This document shows positions 9,283 through 17,589 of a DNA stretch of 64,000 bases, piece after piece. A program made the translations under genes and the position numbers. The notes under the pieces were generated by a model that was not told the origin of the DNA, ran no database searches, and worked only from the letters and a program-made list of their open reading frames with translations. How positions within the stretch are numbered: position 1 is the stretch's first letter; each line of letters starts with the position of its first letter. The DNA comes from an uncultured Lachnospiraceae bacterium (GTDB lineage Bacteria; Bacillota; Clostridia; Lachnospirales; Lachnospiraceae). The DNA lies in the NCBI GenBank assembly GCA_947384285.1, contig CANDGI010000004.1, positions 55,458 to 119,457 of the forward strand, read 5' to 3'.

Positions 9283-10055
9283 TGTTCCTCCCATACCTTC
9301 CACGGAGCCTTTCCTGTCATCCATAACGATTCCAGCCATGTTTTATCACGTATTGTCTCAACTGGAGCCCAGAATCCGTCATGCCGGTATGTCCGTACCT
9401 CATATTCCCGAGCCAGGCAGTCAATCAAATTTCCAGGCAATTTCTTTTTTAAACTTGTCTCCAGGCAGCCAAAGGCTTCCGGTTCCAATAACATATTGCA
9501 CGCATTCACCCAGGCACCGCCGCCTTTTTGCTTTTCCCCCTGATACCGTCCATTTTCATCCACAAACAATGTTTCATTCCGCCCGGTGGGATGCGCTACT
9601 GTAAATGTTGCCATACATTCTGAAACTTTGTGCGCCTTTACTAGTTCGCTTATATCAATATTGGAAAGACAGTCTCCATATACTACCAGGGCAGGCTCCC
9701 CATCTATGTAATCTCCAACCATCAATAGCCGTTCTAATATGGAAGAATTCGCTCCAGTATCAATAATAGATACTTTCCAGTCTTCTGTTTGCTTCCGATG
9801 TATTTCTATTTCATTGGTCAGCAAATCTACCGTGATATCCGACTGGTAAATATAAAAATTCATAAAATAATCTTTAATCACTGAACCTTTATAGCCAGTG
9901 CATATTATAAAGTCATTGTAACCGTAATAAGCATACTGTTTCATAATATGCCACAGGATAGGCCTGCCGCCGATTTCTGCCATAGGCTTTGGCACTTTTT
10001 CATCCTGTTCAATTAGTGTACTGGGCAGACCGCCTGCCAGGATTATGGTTTTCAT
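9279..10055 (-). CDS. Cytidylyltransferase paralogue with degenerate active-site motifs
   Basis: A 258-residue homologue of the next gene, aligning along its whole length (PKPMAEIGGRPILWHIMKQY, IICTGYKGSVIKDYF, GFWAPVETIRDKTWLESLW). The nucleotide-binding loop, normally AGGxGTR, reads AGGLPSTLIEQ, so the conserved arginine is gone. The metal motif GDGxxDVD reads GDCLSNID, replacing one aspartate by asparagine. It is therefore likely to have lost or changed nucleotidyl transfer, though it keeps the overall fold and shares a 4-base stop/start overlap with the intact copy. A regulatory or heteromeric partner, or an enzyme for a different sugar phosphate, are the alternatives. Confidence 0.75.
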   Translation of the reverse strand: MKTIILAGGLPSTLIEQDEKVPKPMAEIGGRPILWHIMKQYAYYGYNDFIICTGYKGSVIKDYFMNFYIYQSDITVDLLTNEIEIHRKQTEDWKVSIIDTGANSSILERLLMVGDYIDGEPALVVYGDCLSNIDISELVKAHKVSECMATFTVAHPTGRNETLFVDENGRYQGEKQKGGGAWVNACNMLLEPEAFGCLETSLKKKLPGNLIDCLAREYEVRTYRHDGFWAPVETIRDKTWLESLWMTGKAPWKVWEEQ

Positions 10056-10078
10056 CTGGATTTTCTCCCTTTATGTCC

Positions 10079-11920
10079 CTATTTTTCTGTACATGCCTTA
10101 GTATATTCTATATACCAATAAGAAAATTCAATAACCATATCAGCATACTCGCTGTCCTCTAAATCAATGTCCAATTGCTTCACCTCATCTATTCCCGCCC
10201 TTAAAATATGATCATGCGCTTCTTTAAAACTACACTCAATCACTCTTCCTTGTCTCCGAATCAAGTCTATCAGCATAAAAACTTTAGCAACAGCGCTTCT
10301 ATAACAACATTTTATAATTGAAGGCGACAGCATATCTTTCCATTCATTCAACAGGTCTACAACACCCCTCAATTGCTTTAATCTGTTATCTACCGTCGCA
10401 AATTCTAAAACTTCCTTACTTTTAACTTCTCTATAAGATGCCGAAAATTCATCCTCTTTCCCCTCTTGAAACATCAATTCCCCAGATGTATAGATATCTG
10501 TTTCCAGTGCACATCGCATAGCTGCAACGTTGTGCGCATATCCTCTCTTAAAAAAATTACCTTGTCCACCTTCTGTCTGCCAGTGATACAAATTATATAG
10601 CTTTAACTTATGATAGATTTCTGTTTTAAACATAAGTCCAGACATATAATTTAAACCCCAGAAAACCCTTTGAAAAGCTGATTCACCTTTTTCGTATTTT
10701 TTATTAACATTATCATGATAATATCCTCTGCCCGCTGCATTAATAAAAGAAACCGTACTTTCATACTTCTGAATCAAATATAAATATTTCCATACATTTT
10801 CTAAATAAACCAAGTCCTCATCGCTGAGCAAGCAGCAAAATTTTCCAGCTGCTCTTTTCACTGTTTCTGCAGGAGACGGATTATCTCCTGGTTTATCAGG
10901 AAAACGATAATAAGTAATCCTGCAATCCTCTTCTGCCAGTTTCTCTATTTCCTGATACCCTTCAATATTCAACTGACTGCAGTTATCACATATCAAAAAT
11001 TCTATTTCTGAATCATAAAACAATCTTTGAAGATTCCTGACATTTTGCAGCGCTCTGTGTCCCCGGTTATAGCTAGGAATTCCAATTGTCAAAAGTATAT
11101 TCCTATTTTCTCTCCCCTCTTTAGAGCAGCGAAACTCATGTTCTGATTCCATCCATCTCTGGAACAACTCAGCCTCCTCCTGAATACCTTTAAATATTCT
11201 TGGAAGAGATAGTTCCTTATGCTCATGAAAAAATGCTTTCATGCCGCCTAGTTCATCAAAAATATGCCATTCTTTCTGAAACAGTTCTTCAAACTCAGGC
11301 AATTGGAGATAAGAAAAGGGAACTGAGGTATCAGACAGAAAGCATACCATTTGCTTATGGTTCCGCTGTTTCATTTTCATTGGTTCCGTATACTTCCAAT
11401 TCTTCCAAAAAACTACTGTGTCAAAAGCATTCTCCCCGCTGAAAATTTCATCATCCGAATATTCTATGGCGCTAACTGCAACCTTTTCACCAATCTGCTT
11501 CTCATTTTTACCATATAAATAATACACACCGATCTCTGCCGGAATAAAATAGACAGGCAATTCTTCGTACCCACAAATTTTCTCCGCATGAATCTGCTTT
11601 TTATATTCCCTTAAATTCTTTTCATAAATTGATTGAAATTCTTTTTTATTGGGCACTATAAATGCTTCTTCTATAATTTCACTGATCTCCTCCTTATGGC
11701 TGCCTTTTTCTTGCAGTTTTTTCCATGTTTCAATACTTTCCACATAAAAATGCTGTTCAAACAGGAAATATCCCATTTGGAACGCTGCTTCATCTGCTAG
11801 TTCTGTGTCTGCCGGCTTGTACTTATCTATGGCATCCAGAAAAATTGCCAGCGCCTGTTCTATTTTCCCTTCTAAAGCCAATTTTTCTGCATCTCGCACA
11901 ATCTTATTTATTTCCTGCAT
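10079..11920 (-). CDS. Large GT2-type glycosyltransferase with helical N-terminal region
   Basis: A 613-residue cytoplasmic protein. Residues 1-80 are helical and TPR-like (GKIEQALAIFLDAIDKYKP). From about residue 285 a GT-A glycosyltransferase domain starts: LLTIGIPSYNRGHRALQNV, then FLICDNCSQLN and CCLLSDEDLVYLENVW, the last containing an S-D-E-D variant of the metal-binding DxD motif. The middle segment (80-280) is unrecognised. The C-terminal 150 residues are also helical. The stop of the methyltransferase gene upstream overlaps the start by 13 bases. A role in building or attaching the flagellin glycan is inferred from position. Confidence 0.78.
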   Translation of the reverse strand: MQEINKIVRDAEKLALEGKIEQALAIFLDAIDKYKPADTELADEAAFQMGYFLFEQHFYVESIETWKKLQEKGSHKEEISEIIEEAFIVPNKKEFQSIYEKNLREYKKQIHAEKICGYEELPVYFIPAEIGVYYLYGKNEKQIGEKVAVSAIEYSDDEIFSGENAFDTVVFWKNWKYTEPMKMKQRNHKQMVCFLSDTSVPFSYLQLPEFEELFQKEWHIFDELGGMKAFFHEHKELSLPRIFKGIQEEAELFQRWMESEHEFRCSKEGRENRNILLTIGIPSYNRGHRALQNVRNLQRLFYDSEIEFLICDNCSQLNIEGYQEIEKLAEEDCRITYYRFPDKPGDNPSPAETVKRAAGKFCCLLSDEDLVYLENVWKYLYLIQKYESTVSFINAAGRGYYHDNVNKKYEKGESAFQRVFWGLNYMSGLMFKTEIYHKLKLYNLYHWQTEGGQGNFFKRGYAHNVAAMRCALETDIYTSGELMFQEGKEDEFSASYREVKSKEVLEFATVDNRLKQLRGVVDLLNEWKDMLSPSIIKCCYRSAVAKVFMLIDLIRRQGRVIECSFKEAHDHILRAGIDEVKQLDIDLEDSEYADMVIEFSYWYIEYTKACTEK

Positions 11921-12771
11921 CTTATTTCCTTTCTTCTTAAAAGAACGGCCAATGTGTCGGTTTTTTTTATCTCCTTTAATTTATCCGCATATGCAGCGTC
12001 TAACTTATCATCACATAAAAAATCCCATTTTATTTGTCCACCAGGCCCCTTACCTGACAACCAAAACAAATGATTTGCCAACGGGTACCGCTGGATATAT
12101 AGTGTCTGCTCTATGATATAACCACATTCTTCCGCCAGAATCCTCATACCAGTTTCGTTATATAAGTACAGGTGAGGACTCCAGTACGTGTAATCTGCAA
12201 AATCACTGCACTCATAAAGTTCCAATAAAGCATCTTCCGCATGAGGCACCTCAATATACACTCTGCCAGAACCTGTAAGATAATCTTTGAATTGATTTAA
12301 GAAAAATCTTGGCTTTTTCAAATGCTCAAACACATGGAACAGAGTTATCACATCAAATTTTTTACTATAGTTTTCAATATTGTTTTCTGCATCTATTCCC
12401 TTTTCTCTTAAAAACCCAAGTTCATCTTTTCCTAATTCAACACCCGATATTTCTTCTGCATATTTTTGCATATGGACAATTGCCCCGCCATAACCGCACC
12501 CAAAATCCAATACTCGTTTCCCCTGTATATATTCTTTTACAGTTTCCGCTTTTCTTACATTGTCTTTATCGTTCCATTCCGCAAATGCTATCGCCACATT
12601 ATCAGTTCCATGCATGCCGCCATTTTCATAGAACTCGTCTGTGGCATCTATTTTCTGATTGAGGAATTTTATCCCGCATTTTTTGCACTTATATACATCA
12701 ATGTTAGGATTATCCCTTGTTCCCTTATGCACTAATACGCACTCTTCGCCTCTGCACACTTCACACTGCAT
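11908..12771 (-). CDS. Class I SAM-dependent methyltransferase with N-terminal zinc-ribbon-like motif
   Basis: A 287-residue protein. It begins with two CxxC pairs (CEVCRGEEC, CKKCGIKF), a typical zinc-binding head of sugar C- or O-methyltransferases, followed by RVLDFGCGYGGAIVHM (SAM loop), ISGVELG and FDVITLFHVFEHLKKP. The family includes NDP-hexose methyltransferases and unrelated small-molecule enzymes. I choose ATG at 12771, preceded by GAGGGAAG at good spacing, over an ATG ten codons upstream that would overlap the previous gene. Context points to methylation of a nucleotide sugar or glycan. Confidence 0.8.
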   Translation of the reverse strand: MQCEVCRGEECVLVHKGTRDNPNIDVYKCKKCGIKFLNQKIDATDEFYENGGMHGTDNVAIAFAEWNDKDNVRKAETVKEYIQGKRVLDFGCGYGGAIVHMQKYAEEISGVELGKDELGFLREKGIDAENNIENYSKKFDVITLFHVFEHLKKPRFFLNQFKDYLTGSGRVYIEVPHAEDALLELYECSDFADYTYWSPHLYLYNETGMRILAEECGYIIEQTLYIQRYPLANHLFWLSGKGPGGQIKWDFLCDDKLDAAYADKLKEIKKTDTLAVLLRRKEIRCRK

Positions 12772-12794
12772 AATTCTTCCCTCTTCTATGTGTC

Positions 12795-14285
12795 TTACCA
12801 TTCCCTAATAATCGTTTTTCGATTTATTAAATCAAGTTTTGTTATCTCTGGGTCATCATAATATGAATCTCCTTTCACATGAGTAGTGGAAATTTCTTCA
12901 AAAACAGCTCCATTTCTAGAGGAAAAAGCGTGTTTCACATTTCTCAATACAGTTTGGATATCACCTGGCTGCATATTGATCACCTGCTCATCCACTTTAC
13001 ATTCCAAATCCCCATAAAGAAGTTGAAATGTCTCTTCTTTTACTTTATGGAAATGCATGGGATGCTGCTGTCCCGGCAATACCACAATCAGTTTTTTGCA
13101 GTATTCCCGATTGATAATGCTTATGATTACTGCTCCCGTGCGCCTAAATTGTTTTAACCCATAATGGTGGGATAATTCTACTTCAAACTGATTTCCCAAT
13201 GCGATTCCTGCTTCAAACAGCAGCCCCTTTGCGTCATGAATGACACTCCTTGCAAGATTGATGTCTGTATACCTTTTCTTCTCATATAAGGGGGCATTTT
13301 CACCGTAATCCTTTTGTGCAGCCATACCTGGACTAAACTCACCGCTTGTCATCTGTCCTTCCTGGCAAGGCATGGCAAAAAATACGTCTTCCATTCCGAT
13401 GGTATTTCCTGCCTGAATAGCCCTGCGGGCAAACACGCCCCTGCTAAGGGAACGCAGGGAATCCAACTCTCCCTGGCTAATGTACTTATCCTGTTCCTTC
13501 TTAATGGAACAAATATTCCTGGCATCCACAATTGCTTTTACCCATCGGTCTGCCTGTTCTGGGTTCATGGAATAAGCATTCAATGTAACCGTTTCCGCAG
13601 GCAATCCCACATGCCTTTCAAAAATATCTGCACCTTTTGCCACTGCCATCATTGGCACCGTGTTATCATCCGGATTTTCGTGGCCGGAATAGCCAACCAC
13701 AATTCCGCGGTAACGTTTTTTCATACGCTCAATAAAATCAAGCTGCAAATGTTCCATAGGCGCAGGATACTCTGCAATACAGTGCAGGAATGCAAACTCA
13801 CAATTCCGGTGTGTAAAGAAATTATATATCTTGTCAATATCTGAAACAGATTTTCCTCCGGTGGATATAATCAGAGGTTTCCCAGCTGCAGCAGCTTTTT
13901 CCAGCAAGGGCCAGTCCATGGAACTGCAGCTTGCAATTTTAATGATATCCAGGCCCTGGGACTGGCACCATTCCACTCCATCCTCATCGAAAGGCGTACT
14001 CATGGCAATCATCCCTTCTTCTTTGATGGCAGCGGCTAATACAGAAAACTGGTCATAAGTCAGTTTTGTGCTCTCAAACCGCGGGATATGCTTTACATCC
14101 TGCCTTCCTTTATAGTCTGGATGTATAAAAGTATCCAGATTCCGATATTGCAGCTTTACCGCTGCCTTCACATTATACTTCCGTGCAATCTTTGCCATTT
14201 CCCTGATAATGGAAAGCCCATGTTCCACGCTTCCCTGATGGCTGTTTGCCATTTCAAATATAACCAATCCATTAAAAATACCCAT
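12795..14285 (-). CDS. NeuB-family synthase with SAF and C-terminal cupin domain
   Basis: A 496-residue protein in three parts. Residues 1-275 are a NeuB-like barrel (LVIFEMANSHQGSVEHGLSI, KLQYRNLD, IASCSSMDWPLLE, IISTGG, VGYSGHENPDDN, ERHVGL). Residues 285-350 form a SAF domain (LRSLSRGVFARRAIQAGNTI). Residues 390-496 are a cupin with QQHPMHFHKVKEETFQLLYG, giving the metal-binding histidines. The NeuB-SAF part would condense phosphoenolpyruvate with a sugar to give a nonulosonic or related acid; the cupin could be an epimerase or sensor module. ATG at 14285 is chosen because AGGAGGAAGT precedes it, rather than an upstream start without a ribosome binding site. Confidence 0.85.
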   Translation of the reverse strand: MGIFNGLVIFEMANSHQGSVEHGLSIIREMAKIARKYNVKAAVKLQYRNLDTFIHPDYKGRQDVKHIPRFESTKLTYDQFSVLAAAIKEEGMIAMSTPFDEDGVEWCQSQGLDIIKIASCSSMDWPLLEKAAAAGKPLIISTGGKSVSDIDKIYNFFTHRNCEFAFLHCIAEYPAPMEHLQLDFIERMKKRYRGIVVGYSGHENPDDNTVPMMAVAKGADIFERHVGLPAETVTLNAYSMNPEQADRWVKAIVDARNICSIKKEQDKYISQGELDSLRSLSRGVFARRAIQAGNTIGMEDVFFAMPCQEGQMTSGEFSPGMAAQKDYGENAPLYEKKRYTDINLARSVIHDAKGLLFEAGIALGNQFEVELSHHYGLKQFRRTGAVIISIINREYCKKLIVVLPGQQHPMHFHKVKEETFQLLYGDLECKVDEQVINMQPGDIQTVLRNVKHAFSSRNGAVFEEISTTHVKGDSYYDDPEITKLDLINRKTIIREW

Positions 14286-14314
14286 ACTTCCTCCTACCGC
14301 CTGCCAGTATACTG

Positions 14315-15319
14315 TCAACAGAACAATCCTGTAATTTCCTCTATGCCTATCATCTTGTCATCTATGTAAAAATCCGCATCCGGTTTCTGAAATTTTAATT
14401 CATGGTATTTCACACCCCAATCCTCCATCTGCCTTTTGGTAATATCCTCCCAGTCAATTCCCGTCTTTGTCCCCCGGGCAGTAAAAAGGACAATATAGTT
14501 GCCATCGTCATACAGATGATTAATGGCTGATACCATTTTCCGGTTGGGCTTTGCATCTGCATAATCCAGATTTTCCCTGTATTCTGCAATCACTCCGTCA
14601 ATATCAAACACAAATTTCTTATTTCCTGACAAAAGCTTTAAATATCTGTCTGCCCTGGCAAACTCCTCTTCTGTATCAATATCATAATTGTGCTCCATCC
14701 TATATCCCAGAATATAACTGCCGCTCATGGAATGGGCATCTAATATTGTCCTGCTGCGGATAACATCAATACAGGCATTCTGGTAATAAATGGGTGGAAG
14801 CTGCTGCCTTGGCATATTGTATGCCTCCTCAATATCCCCTAAAATCGGCCTCAGCCTCCCGGCCTGATCCATACGCCACATTTTATATGCAATCTCCTTG
14901 GCCGGTGCAACACACCGTACAGAATCTGCCTCAGGATTTTGAATCAGCAAATCTACCATCCGGTCAATATCTTTAGGATCCCGAACCGGATAAGTGGGGC
15001 GAAGCTGCACAACAATATCCGGCACATAATTTTCTGTGTCTCTCAGATATTCCAGTGCATGTAAAAATACATCAAAATCCAATGCCGTATCTGCCGCATA
15101 TTCTGCCGGCCGCAGGAACGGCGTCTCTGCCCCGTATTTTCTTGCAATTTCTGCATATTTTCTGCTGTCAGTGCTTACTATAATCCGATTGATAGATTTG
15201 GATTCTTTTGCATGGCAAACCGAATAGGCCAGCATGGGCTTCCCACCTATATTGCGAATATTTTTATCCATCACTGATTTAGAACCGCTCCGTGCCGGAA
15301 TAAGCGCCAGAACCTCCAT
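14315..15319 (-). CDS. CMP-nonulosonate-type cytidylyltransferase fused to HAD domain
   Basis: A 334-residue protein. Residues 1-225 are an acylneuraminate cytidylyltransferase: LALIPARSGSKSVMDKNIR binds CTP, with GGKPMLAYSV, VQLRPTYPVRDPKDID and YDIDTEEEFARAD in the family order. Residues 230-334 are a small HAD-like domain (FVFDIDGVIAEY, LFTARGTKTG, DFYIDDKMIG) like those in capsule genes. The first domain would activate a keto-deoxy sugar acid with CMP. GGAGG 8 bases before ATG 15319 fixes the start; 16 in-frame upstream codons lack support. It lies 29 bases before the NeuB-cupin gene, the expected upstream enzyme. Confidence 0.85.
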   Translation of the reverse strand: MEVLALIPARSGSKSVMDKNIRNIGGKPMLAYSVCHAKESKSINRIIVSTDSRKYAEIARKYGAETPFLRPAEYAADTALDFDVFLHALEYLRDTENYVPDIVVQLRPTYPVRDPKDIDRMVDLLIQNPEADSVRCVAPAKEIAYKMWRMDQAGRLRPILGDIEEAYNMPRQQLPPIYYQNACIDVIRSRTILDAHSMSGSYILGYRMEHNYDIDTEEEFARADRYLKLLSGNKKFVFDIDGVIAEYRENLDYADAKPNRKMVSAINHLYDDGNYIVLFTARGTKTGIDWEDITKRQMEDWGVKYHELKFQKPDADFYIDDKMIGIEEITGLFC

Positions 15320-15335
15320 TTTTATTTCCTCCATA

Positions 15336-17186
15336 TTATTTGATTGACAACAGATTTTCTCTTGCAAAATTCCTCAGTAATTCTGCGCACTGCTCTAACA
15401 TTTTACTGTATTTCATACCTTGCTCCGCGGCTGCCTTTCCCTCTTCTTCCATAGTATCCAGTTCATAAAGGCTCTCACTTCTTACCACATATTCCGCTAG
15501 TTCCATGGTTGCAGAAATCAGCTCATAAGAGGGTTTTGATTCACATTTTTCTGATATCTTTTTTATCTTTTTTAGCTGCTTTAAATAAGCGTTTTTATCG
15601 ATACCGCCTGCCTTGCAGGCATTCATAATCTTGCGATAAGCCCGTTGGAGGTTCCTTGCTTCCTTACGTATCTCATCTAGTTCTTCTGGAACCGTATGAA
15701 TATATTTGATTACCAGTTCCTTCTCCTCAGACGTGAACTCCGTTTCCATATTCTCAATGCAAGAAGCAAAATCTACGGTTTTACAACACGTTTCCGTTAT
15801 AGCATCTGCCAATGTCATCACTTCTGTATTTTCAATAAATGCACCTCCTTCAGTTGCATTTATCACTCTAACACCACGATACTCCCGGATATCCTTTACA
15901 TACATATTAAACCAATCCAGGTATAGCTTGAAATCCTGACGTGTAAACACCATCTCCTCATAATTGCCTTTTACCTGTATTGCCCCTGTCATTTCTTCTC
16001 TGGGCATAACCTGCTGATAAGTCCCAGCGGCATGAGACTTATTTCCGGAATATGCTAAGTCCTGGCCCACTAAAATAATTGTATTAAATCCCATTTTATA
16101 AAGCAGAGAAAAGCCACTGCATGCTACAGAACCTCCTGTGGATGCGTCATAAAAAACTTTCCCTGCTGCATGATATGCCATAAATGGTATGATGCGTCCG
16201 TCATAATAAAAAATTTTCTTTCCCCGCTGTTCTTTTAAGATGTCATAGTTAGCAACCACTGGCGCAATAATTGGAACATCTTTAATCTCATCAATTTCCA
16301 CTAAAGAAGTAGGTTTTTTTGAATCTATGGTAATAAAGGCATCTGGCAATACTCCTGATTTTACTAATGGTTTTACTGCTGTATCTACCGCCAGGATAAA
16401 TGCCCTGTTTTTTGCTTTTTTTATATCCTGTATATTTTTATCCAAAGAAGGTCCTGCTGACACCAGAATTGCAGGAACATCTCGTGGGAGTGCCTCCGAT
16501 AACCGTTTTGTATTATATCCTTCGCATACATACTTCATATTCATAATCTGGTTTTTGGCCGAATGTGTAGAAAAAAGAATCCCCGTTTTGTTATTCGCAA
16601 AAACAAAATCTACCCGGTCTGAAATTTTTTTCATTGCCTCTAACATTTGCTCAGGAAATAGTTCCCGATAATTCGGATGCATCTCCTGTTTTAAAAATTC
16701 TAATGTTTCTAAAGACACTAGTTTCTCCACTACAGGCTTAAACTCGGCTCCATTCAGCCCTTCCACAATAAATGCAATTGGCCGCTCTAAAATCTTTTCT
16801 GACAAATCCTCTTCCTCCAGCATTTTTAAAAATATGCTTAAAGAAGGTTCATATGCAACCACAGCAACTGTCTTATCCGAATCTTCAAGCAGCCGTTTTA
16901 AATATCTGCCACTTCCAAGGCCAAGCAAAAATACAGGTGCATACTTGTGAATTTTTCCAATCCTCTCACTCCATATTTCAACCGGCTCCCTGGCATTTCG
17001 TTTCCCATTCAGATATAAACTACGGTTCCCTTTTTTTACTTTAAAAATCAATGCCTTATCCCAAGAATATTCTGCTTTGATCTCTATACAATCCCTTTCA
17101 TATTCCCCTTTCCGTATTAAATCTGCAAACGATGGATACCACTTTTCCATAGCTGTTAAATTTTTTTCATAAATATCTTTACCCAT
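15336..17186 (-). CDS. Maf (DUF115) flagellin-associated glycosyltransferase
   Basis: A 616-residue protein of the motility-associated-factor family. The DUF115 core spans about residues 235-420: VPAILVSAGPSLDKNIQDI, FILAVDTAVKPLV, AFITIDSKKP, STGGSVACSGFSLLYKMG and ILVGQDLAYSGNKSHA. Maf proteins transfer nonulosonic acids such as pseudaminic or legionaminic acid to flagellin. That fits the flagellin gene 400 bases upstream and the CMP-sugar synthetase just downstream. The ATG at 17186 has GGGAGG 6 bases upstream and overlaps the preceding gene by 8 bases, indicating translational coupling. Confidence 0.9.
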   Translation of the reverse strand: MGKDIYEKNLTAMEKWYPSFADLIRKGEYERDCIEIKAEYSWDKALIFKVKKGNRSLYLNGKRNAREPVEIWSERIGKIHKYAPVFLLGLGSGRYLKRLLEDSDKTVAVVAYEPSLSIFLKMLEEEDLSEKILERPIAFIVEGLNGAEFKPVVEKLVSLETLEFLKQEMHPNYRELFPEQMLEAMKKISDRVDFVFANNKTGILFSTHSAKNQIMNMKYVCEGYNTKRLSEALPRDVPAILVSAGPSLDKNIQDIKKAKNRAFILAVDTAVKPLVKSGVLPDAFITIDSKKPTSLVEIDEIKDVPIIAPVVANYDILKEQRGKKIFYYDGRIIPFMAYHAAGKVFYDASTGGSVACSGFSLLYKMGFNTIILVGQDLAYSGNKSHAAGTYQQVMPREEMTGAIQVKGNYEEMVFTRQDFKLYLDWFNMYVKDIREYRGVRVINATEGGAFIENTEVMTLADAITETCCKTVDFASCIENMETEFTSEEKELVIKYIHTVPEELDEIRKEARNLQRAYRKIMNACKAGGIDKNAYLKQLKKIKKISEKCESKPSYELISATMELAEYVVRSESLYELDTMEEEGKAAAEQGMKYSKMLEQCAELLRNFARENLLSIK

Positions 17187-17508
17187 CCCTGCCCTCCCCA
17201 TCATCTACTTCCGTAAAAATATCCGCCAGCCCCCGGATGCCATAATCTAACGTATCCACCATCAATACTGCATCTCGCTGCACAACCGCTTCCGCATAAT
17301 CTTTCAATGTCTGCAGGACATAATTTTGAAAATCTGCCTGTTCCTGCTTTGTATCGCAAATTTTATTTTCCAATAATACAGATGAAAATTGCTGAATCTC
17401 CTGTGTTAGCTCCATTCCCTTATCCACCGTGTTCGTTTGCCTGAAGTAATGGTAGCCGATACAAATATCATTTATTTGCTGCAGCAATTTCTTTGCCAAC
17501 TCTTCCAC
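17179..17508 (-). CDS. Small helical protein between flagellin and Maf genes
   Basis: A 109-residue mostly helical, acidic protein starting at GTG (MEELAKKLLQQINDICIG) with AAGGG about 11 bases upstream. It has no signal peptide or membrane segment and no motif that I recognise. Its stop overlaps the Maf start, and it lies just after the flagellin terminator. It might be a flagellin- or Maf-associated helper, by position only. Confidence 0.6.
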   Translation of the reverse strand: MEELAKKLLQQINDICIGYHYFRQTNTVDKGMELTQEIQQFSSVLLENKICDTKQEQADFQNYVLQTLKDYAEAVVQRDAVLMVDTLDYGIRGLADIFTEVDDGEGRDG

Positions 17509-17530
17509 TATATAGAATCCCTTTCTTATA

Positions 17531-17558
17531 AAACAAGGGGCACGAATAATCGTACCCC
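17531..17558 (-). terminator. Terminator after flagellin
   Basis: On the minus strand, arms GGGGTACGA and TCGTGCCCC (one G-U pair) enclose a 4-base loop and are followed by TTGTTTTAT. It lies 30 bases past the flagellin stop. It would separate high flagellin expression from the downstream glycosylation genes, which then depend on read-through or a promoter that I could not find. Confidence 0.8.
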
Positions 17559-17589
17559 CTGAAATATTATTTTTCTGCCCTGGGTTAGC

